Of a stretch of 64,000 nt of DNA, positions 39,881-50,749 are shown piece after piece; within the stretch, counting starts at the first letter, position 1; every line of letters begins with the position of its first letter. The notes under the pieces are model-generated. The model made no database searches. It saw only the letters and a list, made by a program, of their open reading frames with translations, and was not told where the DNA came from. Position numbers and translations under genes: made by a program. Source of the DNA: Dipteronia dyeriana (Eukaryota > Streptophyta > Magnoliopsida > Sapindales > Sapindaceae); NCBI GenBank assembly GCA_032871835.1, contig CM065296.1:53597288-53661287 (forward strand), in the 5' to 3' direction.

Positions 39881-40925
39881 CCCCCTAGGTTATGCTGAAG
39901 ACTATGTCCTCCAGTCGAGCTTTTATTGGTGATGACCACTGGAGTCGCTTAAAGAATGGTTCCCTTACAGAATGCCTTCATAATATTTTCAAAAGTGCAA
40001 CCTACGTAAGTCTTCTGAACCAAACTTCGTATTAATGCGCCTTAATTCGGGCATCTTTAACCTACTTCCCTATAGGTGGTTGCTAAATTTGATAGGCTAT
40101 TCAGACGTAACAACACCAAACTGATCGGCTAAGGTATGTGGAAGCTCAGTTAAAGGAGAGAGAGGATAAATGTGCTCAGATTGAAGCGGTCTATCAAAGG
40201 GAGGCTAGTTCTGCCCAAGAGTTCACCGATCGCTGTTTGGCGAAGTAGATGGAGGCAGAGCAAAGGACCTCTGTTGTGGAGGAGAAGGCTAAATCATTAC
40301 AAGACTTGCTCTCCATCGCCTAAGAGTCAATGCTTTGGGCTGAACAAGAGGCCGAAGAAGCGAAGTCATCTTATGAGGGCAAAATAGAAGATCTTAAGCG
40401 CCAAGCTCTAACGATTGAATCTCTCTCGAAAGAAGCCAAGCTGGAACTTGAAGTTCATGGGGTTGATTGCTTTAAAATGTCCCCAGCATTTGATGCCTTA
40501 CTCCATAGGGAGTTTCAATGGGGGCTGGTTTTAGCTAGCTTAAGGTAAAAAACCGAGGGACTGACATGGCTCGAGCTAATTGGGAATTATCAATCAAAAA
40601 TCATGTGGACCATTCCTTAGATTCTCTTCAAACTCATATGAGGGAGTGGAGAACTTATTGTTGTAGCCGAGGTAAAAAACCTCATCCTATGCACTTTGAC
40701 TTCCCAGCCGAGCATTCTCTTTCAACTTTTTATGCCAACCAGAGAGCTGGTGTAGAAGGGTTAAAGCCCGACGTTGGACCGGTCTCCGGAGTGGATTATA
40801 GTGCTTGGATTGATGATCTGATTGACACAATCGTTTGGCCTTCGAACGAAAGTCTTCTTCGAGAATATGAAATGGTGCCTGATCCGATTGTTGGCAAGAA
40901 CTCGAAATCTTTAGCTCGGCCTTAG
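39881..40925 (+). pseudogene. Element E antisense gene, right part (coiled coil and C-terminal domain)
   Basis: It continues the gene interrupted at 13,018. Intron 2 is clear at 40,006-40,075 (GTAAGTCTTC to CCCTATAG). A coiled coil follows (EAQLKEREDKCAQIEAVYQR, EQEAEEAKSSYEGKIEDLKR), then ELEVHGVDCFKMS and SLDSLQTHMREWR. The C-terminal part contains EHSLSTFYANQRAGVEGLKP and WPSNESLLREYEMVPDPI, ending in TAG at 40,923-40,925. The last 119-codon stretch is fully open. Stops occur near 40,247 and 40,320. It matches F's copy domain for domain. Confidence 0.75.
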
Positions 40926-41758
40926 ATGAACATGATGAACCTATAAAAATTCATAGTTAATAAAATTCCATATTTGCATGATTGCTCTTAGCCGTGAATT
41001 CCTTATATGAATATTCTGAACCGGCTAATGCAAACCCAACGCTACTCGAAAAATGCCAAGTATCTTATTAACTGGCTAATGTCGTTATCTGAGCAATTTA
41101 ATTTTAAATGCCAAGTATCTTATTAATTGGCTAGTATCGTTGCCCTAATAACTTCGTTACAATTTTTAAACATCAAGTATCTTATTAACTTGCTAATATT
41201 TTTAATCGAGTAATTTCAAAATAAAGCCAAGTAGATTTGTACTAGAATTCCAAACTCGGTTGCTACCCAAACGTTGCATCGAGGCTCGCCACGATCATAC
41301 ATATTTAGTTCCTTACGTATGTCACTGAGGACGTCTCCTAGTTTTGTCTGCGTAAGGGTTTCCTGAATCGTTAAGCTCTGAGTTACTTAACACAGTTGCG
41401 CAACTCACTGGGATTTACCCGACGGTGCCCTATGCCTTTTTCTAGAATCTGGGGCATTGGGTTTGCCTTTTGGCTAAGGTCTTGGTTGACCTTGCTCGAC
41501 AGGCATGCTCTTTCGAGCTTCTCCGCCCATTTGGGATTTTTACCAAATCAATAGTCCCGAGCATCTTATTGTATTTGTCAATTCTTTAGTCATATGTTCT
41601 TATTATCATATGCTCATATTTCTAGGAATCCCTTGTAGAGTTTTTATTTATAATTCTGTAAAACTAACAAAATATGGAAAATCCTCAAGGGGTTTCTAAG
41701 AATAAATCACTAAAAAATATCCTGACTAAAAAGTAATAAAGCCTAAAATTAGGGAATT
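40926..41758. other. Element E spacer between antisense gene and pol
   Basis: The 3' ends of the antisense gene and pol face each other across this spacer, which includes a tandem repeat (41,051-41,240). Its part from about 41,470 to 41,758 reappears inverted at 63,666-64,000 in G, so it belongs to the element. Confidence 0.7.
41051..41240. repeat. Degenerate tandem repeat, unit about 55-62 bp
   Basis: AATGCCAAGTATCTTATTAA followed by CTGGCTAAT recurs at 41,052, 41,107 and (as CATCAAGTATCTTATTAA) 41,171, with a partial fourth unit (AAAGCCAAGTAG) at 41,224. Confidence 0.85.
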
Positions 41759-44700
41759 TCAAGGATAAAAGATCTGTAGGTATTGGGCGTTGCATGGTCG
41801 AGGTAAGACCCCTCCTTCCGGTCAGGCGATCCGATATGCTCAATGCCCGGCCATTCCTTCGATTTTGTATGGGCCTTCCCATCTGTCAGTAAACGAACCC
41901 ACAGCTCTATCTTTTATGTTTTGCGATACTCTTCCGATCACCAGGTCTCCCATTCAGAACTTCCTAACATGTACGTGGGAGTTGTAATGCCTAGCCGCTC
42001 ATTGCTGATATGCCGTGTTTCGCACTTGGGATTTCTCCCTTTTTTCTTCTAACTTATCCAGACCTTGTAGCAACATATCAACATTATAACCTGACTCTAG
42101 GTGACATATAAGATGTTTCTCCTGGGATGACAGCCTCTGTTCTTAATTCCATAGAAAACGGTGTTTCCTCTATAGGGGTCTTTACCGTTGTTCAATAAGC
42201 CCACAGTACTTCAGGAAGTTTTTCGGCCCAGCTACCATTCTTTACATCCAACTTTGCTTTAAACGTGTGCTTGATGACTTTGTTCACTGCTTCAGCTTGT
42301 CAACTTGTTTGAGGATGGGCAAGAGTGACATAGTAATTAGAAATCTTAGACTCTTTGTATAGTTGCCTGATTTTTGGTTGTCAAACTGGGTACCATTGTC
42401 GGTGATAATTGTATTCGGGACATCAAACCTGTAGAGTATGTTCTTTTTCATAAAGTTTGTAGTGTTTGCTTCCATTAAGTGCACCAATGCATCAGCTTCT
42501 GCCCACTTAGTGAAATAATCAACAGCCACAATTGCATGTTTTGCTCCGTCTCTTATTCCTGCCGGCATCGGGCCAATTAAGTCCAAACCCCATACGGTGA
42601 ATGACCATGGGGATGTGAGATTTCTAAGGTACTCAGGGGGTTGCCGAATGTTGTTGGCGATTCTTTGGCAAGCGTTGCAGCTTTCCGAACATCGCTGGGC
42701 ATCAGTGAACAAAGAGGGCCAATAAAAACCTTTCCTAAGTACCTTGTGTGCCAAGATTTTGCCTTCTATATGATTTCCACATACACCGCTATGGATTTCC
42801 TTTAGTATCCGATGTGCATCCTCCTCTGATATGCACCTTTGGAGTGTTCGGGAGAATCCTTTTCTGTACAGTTCTCATCCAATCATAGTATACCTAGCTG
42901 ACCTATACCTAAGGTGTTTTGCCTCCAAGGGGTCTTCTATGAGTACATCCTCTTCCAAGTACCTTTTTAGCTTAGTCATCCAACCGTCTGGCGGTGTTCG
43001 GATTTCTTAAACTTCAAATTCATTTGGCTCAACTATACTTGGCCTGAAAAGATGTGGGACTGGGATATTCTTTGGTCTGATTGTAGTTGTTGCTAATACT
43101 AGCTTGGACAAAGTGGACAAAGCATCTGCTTTTTCATTTTCTTCTTGAGGGATCTGAACAATCCTATATTCTTTGAACTGTTGGAGGAGTTGTTTTGCTA
43201 TGCCCAAGTAAGCCATCATACTTTCATCCCTGGCCTAATATTTGTCTAGGATTTTATTGACAACTACTTGTGAGTCGTTGAATATCTCGACCTCATCTGC
43301 TCCAAGTGCGATGCAAACTCTAAGACCTGCCAACAGTGCCTCGTAATCAGCTTGGATGTTTGCTTCTTTGAAGTCAAATCTCATGGCACATTCAACGTCA
43401 TCTTCTTCTAGGTTGCATACCACGAACCCTGCCCCGCTGCCATGAGTGTTCGAGGAGCCGTCAACATATGATTTCCACGAGAAGCTTCTGTCCAACATTC
43501 TTTTTACCTGTAGATCAAGCTCTGTGAACTCTGCTACAAAACTGCCACTACTTGGCCCTTGAGTGATGTCCTGGGCACATATTTAATATCAAATTCACTT
43601 AGCTCTTGCCCATTTGGTTAGTCTCCCTGAAATCTCAGGTTTCTGTAGAATTTGCTTAAACGGGCAATCGGTGAAAACCTTGATTGCATGTTCCTGAAAA
43701 TACGTCCTCAACTTCTTTGCTGCCAAAACTAATGCGAAAGCCATCTTTTCTGCTTGAGAATATCTGGTTTCAATCAAAAGAAGAGCATTATTGGTATAGT
43801 ATACTGGCCTTTGTATTCCATCCTCTGTTCTGTCTAGAACCGAGCTTACTGCTAATTCTGTAAGGGACAAGTACAGATAAAGTACTTCTCCTTTCTATGG
43901 TTTCAAGAGGATGGGTGCATGTCCTAAGTATTCTTTTATCTTCCGAAGTGCCTGTTCACATTCTGCATTCCATTTAAGTCCCTTCCCTTTTTTTATTATT
44001 TTGAAAAATGGTGTGCATCTATCCGTGGTTTTCGAAATGAATCTACCGAGGGAAGCTAGGCATCCCGTCAAACGTTGCACCTCTTTTAAGGTTATTAGAG
44101 AAATCATTTCTTTGAGGGCTTTAATCTTCTAGGGATTTACTTCGATCCCCCTCTAGTGAACTTGGAAACCAAGGAATCTTCCCGAATGGACTCCGAATAA
44201 ACACTTGCTTGGATTTAGCTTCATCTGATACCTTCTCAGGACAATAGATGTTTCGCGCAAGTCCGAAGTATGCTTGGCTGCCATGAAACTTTTGGTTAAC
44301 ATGTCATCTATGTAAAATTCCATGTTTCTTTCTATTTGGCGAGCAAAAATTCTGTTGACAAAACTTTGATATCTGGCCCCAACATTTATTAGCCCAAAGG
44401 GCATCACTATATAACAGTATAGACCCTGGTCAGTTGTGAACGCCATTCAATCTTCATCTGATTTGTTCATCCAGATCTGGATGTATCTCGAATAGGCGTC
44501 CATAAAACTGAGCAGTTCATGACCTGATTTAGCATCGACTAACTGGTATATTCTAGGTAGTGGAAAACTGTCTTTTGGGCAGGCTTTGTTCAAATCTGTG
44601 AAATCCACGCATACTCTCCATTGGCCATTCTTCTTTTGGACCAACACCACATTCACAACCCACTGAAGATAGTCTATTTCTCTGATTGATCTTATAGCGA

Positions 44701-45469
44701 GTAGCTTCTCCACCTCCGGCTTGATTGCCGAACTCTTTTTGAGGTTAAAAGACCTCCTTTTTTGAGTTACAGGCTTTACGCTCAGATCCACGGCCAAGTG
44801 ATGTGATATCACTCGCGTGTCTATCACTTCCATGTCTTCATGACTCCACCCCAATATGTCTTTGTATTCTTTGAGCAAATTGATAAGATATGTCCTGACC
44901 TTTTCTTCTAAATTAGCTCCGGTTTTAACCTTCTTTGTTGGTTCGTCTTCCTTTAAGACTACTTCTTCTGTTGGATCATTCTTTGATGTCTCAGGTTCCT
45001 CCATTGGGTCAAACTCGAACATCAATGATTCTCTTTACTTAGTCTAATCCAGTCAAGTCAGAGTACACACTTGGTGTTCACTGTTATCTTTGTCCTTGTA
45101 AATGGAGAGATTGGCTTTTCTGGCCATTTCTTGTGAACCTTTGATCGTTCCTACCCCCCATTCAGTCAAGAATTTGATCATAGTGGCGTAAGTAGCCATC
45201 ACTGCCTTTATCTTGTTTAGGAAATGTAGACCTAGTAGAGCATTGTAAGGCCAGTTCTCCATATCTACCACTACAAAGTCGAGTAGCACCATTTTCTGGC
45301 AAGGTGCCACTCCGATTTTCACGGGCAATTTCACCGTTCCTAGAGACCTGACCTCGACTCCTCCAAATCCTCTAAGTGGGGTATGAAAAGGTTGCAAGTC
45401 ATTTCGATCCAATCTCAACTGATCAAAAATGGCTATGCTGAGGATGTCTGTTGAGCTACCGTTGTCCAC
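41759..45469 (-). pseudogene. Element E pol: protease, RT, two RNase H domains, integrase; broken
   Basis: Protease begins with MDNGSSTDILSIAIFDQLRL at 45,469. RT has VVLVQKKNGQWRVCVDFTDL, CPKDSFPLPRI, HELLSFMDAYS and FYIDDML (about 45,020-44,150). RNase H has PVYYTNNALLLIETRYSQAE. A second RNase H-like domain has SYVDGSSNTHGSGAGF and IFNDSQVVVNKIL, a Tat-lineage trait. Integrase has GFYWPSLF, CNACQRIANNIRQPPEYL, then WGLDLIGPMP, VDYFTKWAEADALV and ITDNGTQFDN, and ends PRPCNAQYLQIFYP at 41,759. The order and length are complete for pol. Stops and shifts separate most parts. Confidence 0.9.
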
Positions 45470-45744
45470 TAGTATCCTTCGAACTTCCCTATGGCCAATT
45501 CGGGCATTTATGAAAAGAGCATCATTTGGTCAGATGCTGACCCCATGCGAATCAACTTCAGTAAACACTATCGGGTCCTATCCATCCTTTACTCTCTTCG
45601 GATCAGGCTCAATAAAATTAACATTGAAATTCTGCCTTCCTTCAATAGCTTCTCGAATTTCCTGAGTCCACTCTCGGTTACTTTTTCCAATCGACGGTCC
45701 TCCAAAGATGGTTTGTATGGCTCCACTCACCTCGGGTTTGGCCT

Positions 45745-47456
45745 TTATGTTCCGACCTGAACTATGACCTCCAGACTTGGTTTCTTTCCGTGTTTCTTCT
45801 TCTCATCTTTCTTTAGAATAATATCTTGTAAGTGCCCTTCTCGAATAAGGGTTTCTGTATGATCCCTGAGCTGGTAACATTTAGAGGTTTCATGCCCGCT
45901 TTTTTTACAGAATCTGCAATACTTTGTCGTGTCTCGTCGGGCAAATTGCGACTGCCAGCGTGGCTCCTTCACCAGATTATTTTCTTCCAATATTGTCAGG
46001 ATTTCTTTTTTCCTTTTTCGAAGTGGGGTGTAGTTCGTGTACTTTTCTTGAAATTTTTCCTTGGTCTGGTCTATTGTCCTACGTCCGTTTTCCCCATCTT
46101 TGCTCTTTCTTCTTTGGTATTTCCTTTTTGTTTCCCTTTATGATTTTTTAACCCGGAATCTTTTAGCTCGGGTCTTCCCTAATGCATATTACAATCTCCT
46201 GTTGCCAACTCTTCTTCTTTAGCCAGTGCATATCCTCATGCCATGTCCATCATGTTTGCATATCTAGTTAGACGAGTTCTCCTTAAGTTAAACAATAATC
46301 GCCCTTTCTGTAAGTTGTTTATGAACGCAGCGATTACTGTTTTGTCATTTACACTGCCAATTTTTGAGACCGCTTGACCGAATCTTTCTAGATACTTTTT
46401 TAGCGACTCGTCTTTTCCATGTTTTGGTTGAGAGAGGTATGTGACTGATTTTTTCCTGTGTACATTCCCTAGGACGCCGAAACTCCCAATACTTTCCAGA
46501 GGCAATCTCCCAAACCACCTTGAGCCTATATCCCTAAGAGTTTATGAAAAGTTAGTGCACAACAGAGGATTGTTATGGGCATACTAGGCCATGGCGCTCT
46601 TATACGGCCTGACATGCTCCTTGGGATCTGTAGCCTTTTCAAATTGTTCCATGTGCGGCATCCTGAATCTCTCCGAAAATGGTATTCACAGAATGTCTCT
46701 AGTGAAAGGGTTGTCAGAATCATCATCAGACAACTCATTGTGTCCGTAACGCCTAATCAACACGCCCATTTGACACCTGTTATTCTCGACTTCTCTGGTC
46801 ACGCTCTATATCACAATATCTCTATCACACATCAGCTCTCAAGTGACCGACAAACCTCTTTCCAATTCCTCTTCGTCCTGCCTCTAGGTTTCATGAGCCA
46901 ATCCTTATAAGCATATAGTTCTTCGGTGGCGTTTACGCTGATGACGGTCATTGTCTTCTGACGATGATGATCGATCCCTCCGTCGATAAAGTTCAAGGTG
47001 CCTATCGTGCCCCGTTTGACCGTGGCTTCATTTTTGGTGAGGTCGTTCCGTGGGAAACTCAAGATCCTTGTCCTGGTTGTGCGATGTACCCCCAATCTGT
47101 TTGGTATGAGCTAAATTCGAAACGATTGCTAACGCGTCTAGTTCTGACCTAACTGTAATCGATCGGAGTCTGGGAGGTGACTGATTTTGTAGGGATGGTT
47201 GGTTTAGAGAATACGTCTCTCTTGCGGCCAACGGATCTATTCCTTCCTTCATCGCAACTACCGATAATTATTGTAATGCTTCCCTGAAATGAGGCGTTAT
47301 GTCCTCACTGGTCGGAGGGATTCACTGGATGCCAGCCAGGGATCCCGGCTGGTTCCCGATGGTTGTTGGGGGATCCTGAGTGATCCCTCCTCTGTGAGCA
47401 TTATCTGGTGACTTTTGAACGTTTTTGGAAACGCTCTCACTTCCGTCACCAGACAT
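45745..47456 (-). pseudogene. Element E gag, broken
   Basis: It begins MSGDGSESVSKNVQKSPDNA at 47,456, about 50 bases after the LTR. Next come the RRRDRSSSSED tract, RFRMPHMEQFEKATDPKEHV of the capsid-type domain, LKKYLERFGQAVSKI, FINNLQKGRLLFNLRRTRLT, and finally KYCRFCKKSGHETSKCYQL, a CX2C-HX4C zinc-knuckle-like motif (about 45,930). Stops and frameshifts are numerous. It aligns throughout with the F and G gag genes. Confidence 0.87.
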
Positions 47457-47504
47457 TGTTTTAGACAGATTGAAGGTTCGGCCCCCCCTTCCTCTAGCGC
47501 CAAT

Positions 47505-48390
47505 TGTCAACGTCTATTTCTTGATAGTCAAGAAAGTCAACAATGCCGGATTCGATTATGACCTGTTAAAAGAGAAAGAAAAAGAGAATGCATTTGATAT
47601 TGTTATGACATAAGTATACATGGTAAAACTCTAGTGACCGGAGAAACATCCACAGGTGGTTGAATGCACAACCAAACCAAATCCACTATTGAATGATAAA
47701 TTACACCTCTCGATCTCTCTTGCCTCTCTTTTGTGGTGATTTCTTTTTGTTCTATATTTTGTGCGTTCTTGTCGTTCGTTTTATAGTGAAATTGTGAGTC
47801 TATTTATATATGCATAGAACACTAATCCTTGTTACATATAAGGTGTGGTGATAGTATTTAATTAGAACTGGTTGCTTGTTTAAATCGTCTTCGTCTTCTT
47901 TCCTGTTTCTGAGATCTTATGTATCGAATCTGAATCTTCGTGGGATTCTAGTTGCACAGTCCATTTTGGACTTATTTCCTAATCGATGTGTAATATTCTA
48001 GAAGAGTAGAATTACTGCTTGATTTGGACTCATTTCCTGTTTGGTGTTTTATCCTTCTAAAAACTTTTTAGTTCTTTCCTTCTCCGATAATGGGGAATGA
48101 AATAAGGATGTTTCTGTATTGGAGTGTAATTCTAGATTCCTTCTTTGGGCTCATTTACTTATGTGGGTCACATATTTTTCGACAACTTCTTTACTCGGGC
48201 TTCACATGGTGTCCCGAGTAAAGCTGAATGTGCCAAGTATTTGTATCCAGCCTTACTCGGGTTCTCGTGTTTGGGCGATACCGCCAATGGTGTTTTTCAG
48301 ATGTCAGCCTGGATGCTTATATGGCAATCTTTTTTGGAAGATGTCTTATTTGTCAGTGACGTGTACATTTAATAAAATATACATATAAAA
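47505..48390 (-). repeat. Element E 5' LTR (about 886 bp) and PBS
   Basis: In element orientation it starts near TTATATGTATATTTTATT (48,390) and ends GTTGACA, followed by ATTGGCGCTAGAGGAAGG as PBS context. It is homologous to the F and G LTRs. The first bases read TTTT where TGTT is expected, so the end is placed by alignment. No partner LTR remains. Confidence 0.88.
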
Positions 48391-48546
48391 AAAATATCTT
48401 GAAATTAAATAATTTGATATGTTTTTTATTGGATACTAACAAAGAGAAGAAGTTATTAGTTCCGTTAGTTTCGTTGAATTCTTCTTTAAAAGTAAAATAA
48501 TTCCGTTGAAGTTTTTGATTAAAAAATAAATGAAATAAGGAAAACT
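48391..48546. other. AT-rich flank of element E
   Basis: This is host sequence between E and a SINE. No gene is seen. Confidence 0.6.
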
Positions 48547-48561
48547 TCAATGGGATGGTTT

Positions 48562-48797
48562 TTTTTTTTTAAGTTTACAACTGATGGGACCTAGCGAGAT
48601 ATGACTCTACTAGCGAGATATGACTCTACTAGCAAAGCTCAGACTACTACTCCCACAGTAGAGGAGAGGGCACCCACACTTGGGATTAATGTCCAATGAG
48701 GGACAAATAATATAAATATACATGTACCCAGACGTTGAACCGTGGTGGTGGAGGCTCTCAAGGGAGAGTCCAACCACATTGGCAAGAGGCCCCGTGC
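48562..48797 (-). mobile_element. tRNA-derived SINE, about 236 bp
   Basis: It is flanked by a perfect 15-bp direct repeat TCAATGGGATGGTTT (48,547-48,561 and 48,798-48,812). On the minus strand it starts GCACGGGGCCTCTTG, contains box A-like TGCCAATGTGGTTGG and box B-like GGTTCAACGTC about 40 bases apart, and ends in an oligo-A tail (the T run at 48,562-48,570). The body has a duplicated segment TAGCGAGATATGACTCTAC (48,592-48,631). These are the hallmarks of an RNA polymerase III SINE inserted by LINE-type machinery. Confidence 0.85.
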
Positions 48798-48812
48798 TCA
48801 ATGGGATGGTTT

Positions 48813-50640
48813 CGTTCGGACCGTTCAACCATTAAATCATAGACCGTCATATGCCTATATTTTTTTAATAGATATGATTAATTTTGGAAGTTATATTTAA
48901 CAAAATGTCAAATTTAAAAATAATTTTAATGTTTTAAATTTTTTGTTGAATTTCAATACAATCCTTAGAAATTGAACTTAAATATTGGCCAATTGTACAA
49001 GATTTTTGAGTTCAAATGTTGCTTATGTCGAATGTAAAATTTCTATAAAACAAATTACTAATATATATATATAAAGTTTTATGTTCAGTACTCTCATATT
49101 GTATTACATTTGTTAATCAAAGCTTTTGGATTAATTCAATGATTATTGTTAAAAGAATTCTTTTTTTAAAAAAATATCCTTTTATTATATACTAGGTTTT
49201 GGAGCACATGAGTCGTATCTTTACAAAAGAGAAAATGATAACAATATAAATATGTTAATATAATTGAGTTTTACGTTATTAATTGGTACAAAATTGTAAA
49301 ACTCATTCATTGAAAGACCTATAAATTTGAATCATTTTCTTCAACTCTTCAACAACGCAGTTCATATATTTGAGTAGCAATTCAGTTGTCAATCACACAA
49401 TCGAAGTAATTCAGTACTTAAAAATTTATAGAAAGCAAAATTATTTCACTTCCAAGCGATCTAAAATTTAACAAATATTAATCTATATCTAAAAACTAAG
49501 TAAAATCGAGTTTTGTTTGGTAAGTTTCTGGTGTCTCTTTTTCTCTCTTTATTGCACAATTATATCTCCTCTGTTTTTCTGATTTTATTTAAAAAAATGT
49601 TATAAATTACTATACAATCTCTATTGTGTTACTATTACTAAAATATGTCTATTAAGTAATTTTATAAATTCGAAATCTTGTATTTGTCATTTGACTTTTA
49701 AAGAAAATATAAGTGATGCTATAATTAAAATTTTACTAAAACTGATCTATTAAGTAATTATATAAATTTTAAAGGTTGTATTTATAAATTTACTCCCAAA
49801 TATTTATAGTTAATAGAAAATGAGTCAAGGAAATTAAATGAAAAAAAAGAGACTATAATTTTACTTTCACTTCACCTTTTAATTTTTAATTATAACGTAA
49901 ATGACTACAAACAGTCCATATTCTGATCATTCAATTAATTTTATATAAATTTTAAGGATTGTATCTGTAATTTTACTTTCAAACAAAAAATAGACTGTTA
50001 TAATTCACCGACCAACTCCCTCTTTTTATACAGTTAACAGAAAAAAAAAATATCCTTATTTTTTATCTCTGAAAATCTAGTGTGTTACAATTTTAAATTA
50101 CAGCCCCTATTTTATTACTATCACTAAGACATATCTATTAAGCAATATACAAACTCGAATGGTCGTATTTGTTATTCAACATTCAACGCAAATATAAGGG
50201 ACGTTAAATCTTATATCCGTAATTTTTCCTTAGAAAATATAAGGTGGTGAAAATTATATAAATTTAAAGCGATATAACGGTAATTTTATATTCAAAAAAA
50301 AATCAAAGAAAATAAAAGGGGGCTATAATTATAGTTGACACTTTCTTTTATATTTAGTACTAGGTTTTGAAGCTCATGCAAGTTATATCAATATTTAAGT
50401 TTTATATATTTGAAAATATATATATCATTACAAAATAAGAAAGCAAATAAAATCTAAATGGGTTAATAACTTAATATAACATAATATAATTTCAGTTCAT
50501 GTCAAAGTAAAATTTTACAACATCATAGGTACAAATTAGTAAAACACATCGATCGAAAACTTTCAAAAGGAGTTTTAATATCTACGGATACAAGATTGTA
50601 ATACTCGGCTATCAAATGATAGGAAAGATTTCACAAGGTA
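48813..50640. other. AT-rich region with diverged repeats, no gene
   Basis: ATATAAATTTTAAAGGTTGT-like units recur loosely at about 49,750, 49,940, 50,150 and 50,260. TACTAGGTTTTGGAGCACATG (49,190) and a near copy (50,361) recur 1.17 kb apart. The part 49,370-49,640 loosely resembles 53,510-53,830. It may be old Helitron or other non-coding repeat debris. I see no coding segment. Confidence 0.4.
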
Positions 50641-50749
50641 TTATTCCGAATCAAAACCATTTGTTAATCTAACCCTTCATTCTACCCAAGTTTTGATTGC
50701 ATCAGTTTTTTTTTTTTACCAATATTGGGAATGTGGAAAGTAATAAAAC

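Larger units (their letters stand above)
11930..48390 (-). mobile_element. Element E: Tat-type Ty3/gypsy retrotransposon, 5' LTR to antisense gene, split by D
   Basis: Reading leftward from its 5' LTR (48,390-47,505), E contains gag (47,456-45,745), pol (45,469-41,759), a spacer with tandem repeats (41,240-41,050), and a gene on the opposite strand (40,925-39,881, continued at 13,018-11,930). Element D interrupts that gene. The 3' LTR is missing because E stops at the plastid-derived block. The RNase H plus a second RNase H-like domain (YVDGSSN) and the extra ORF between pol and 3' LTR are traits of the plant Tat lineage. It is non-functional through many stops. Confidence 0.85.

Noticed and set aside
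13010..39890. Target site duplication for element D
   Set aside because: TTCTC on the left does not match the bases after 39,876 or 39,880, so no TSD is claimed.
41051..41240. CRISPR-like array
   Set aside because: Units are contiguous degenerate tandem repeats without unique spacers and the DNA is eukaryotic.
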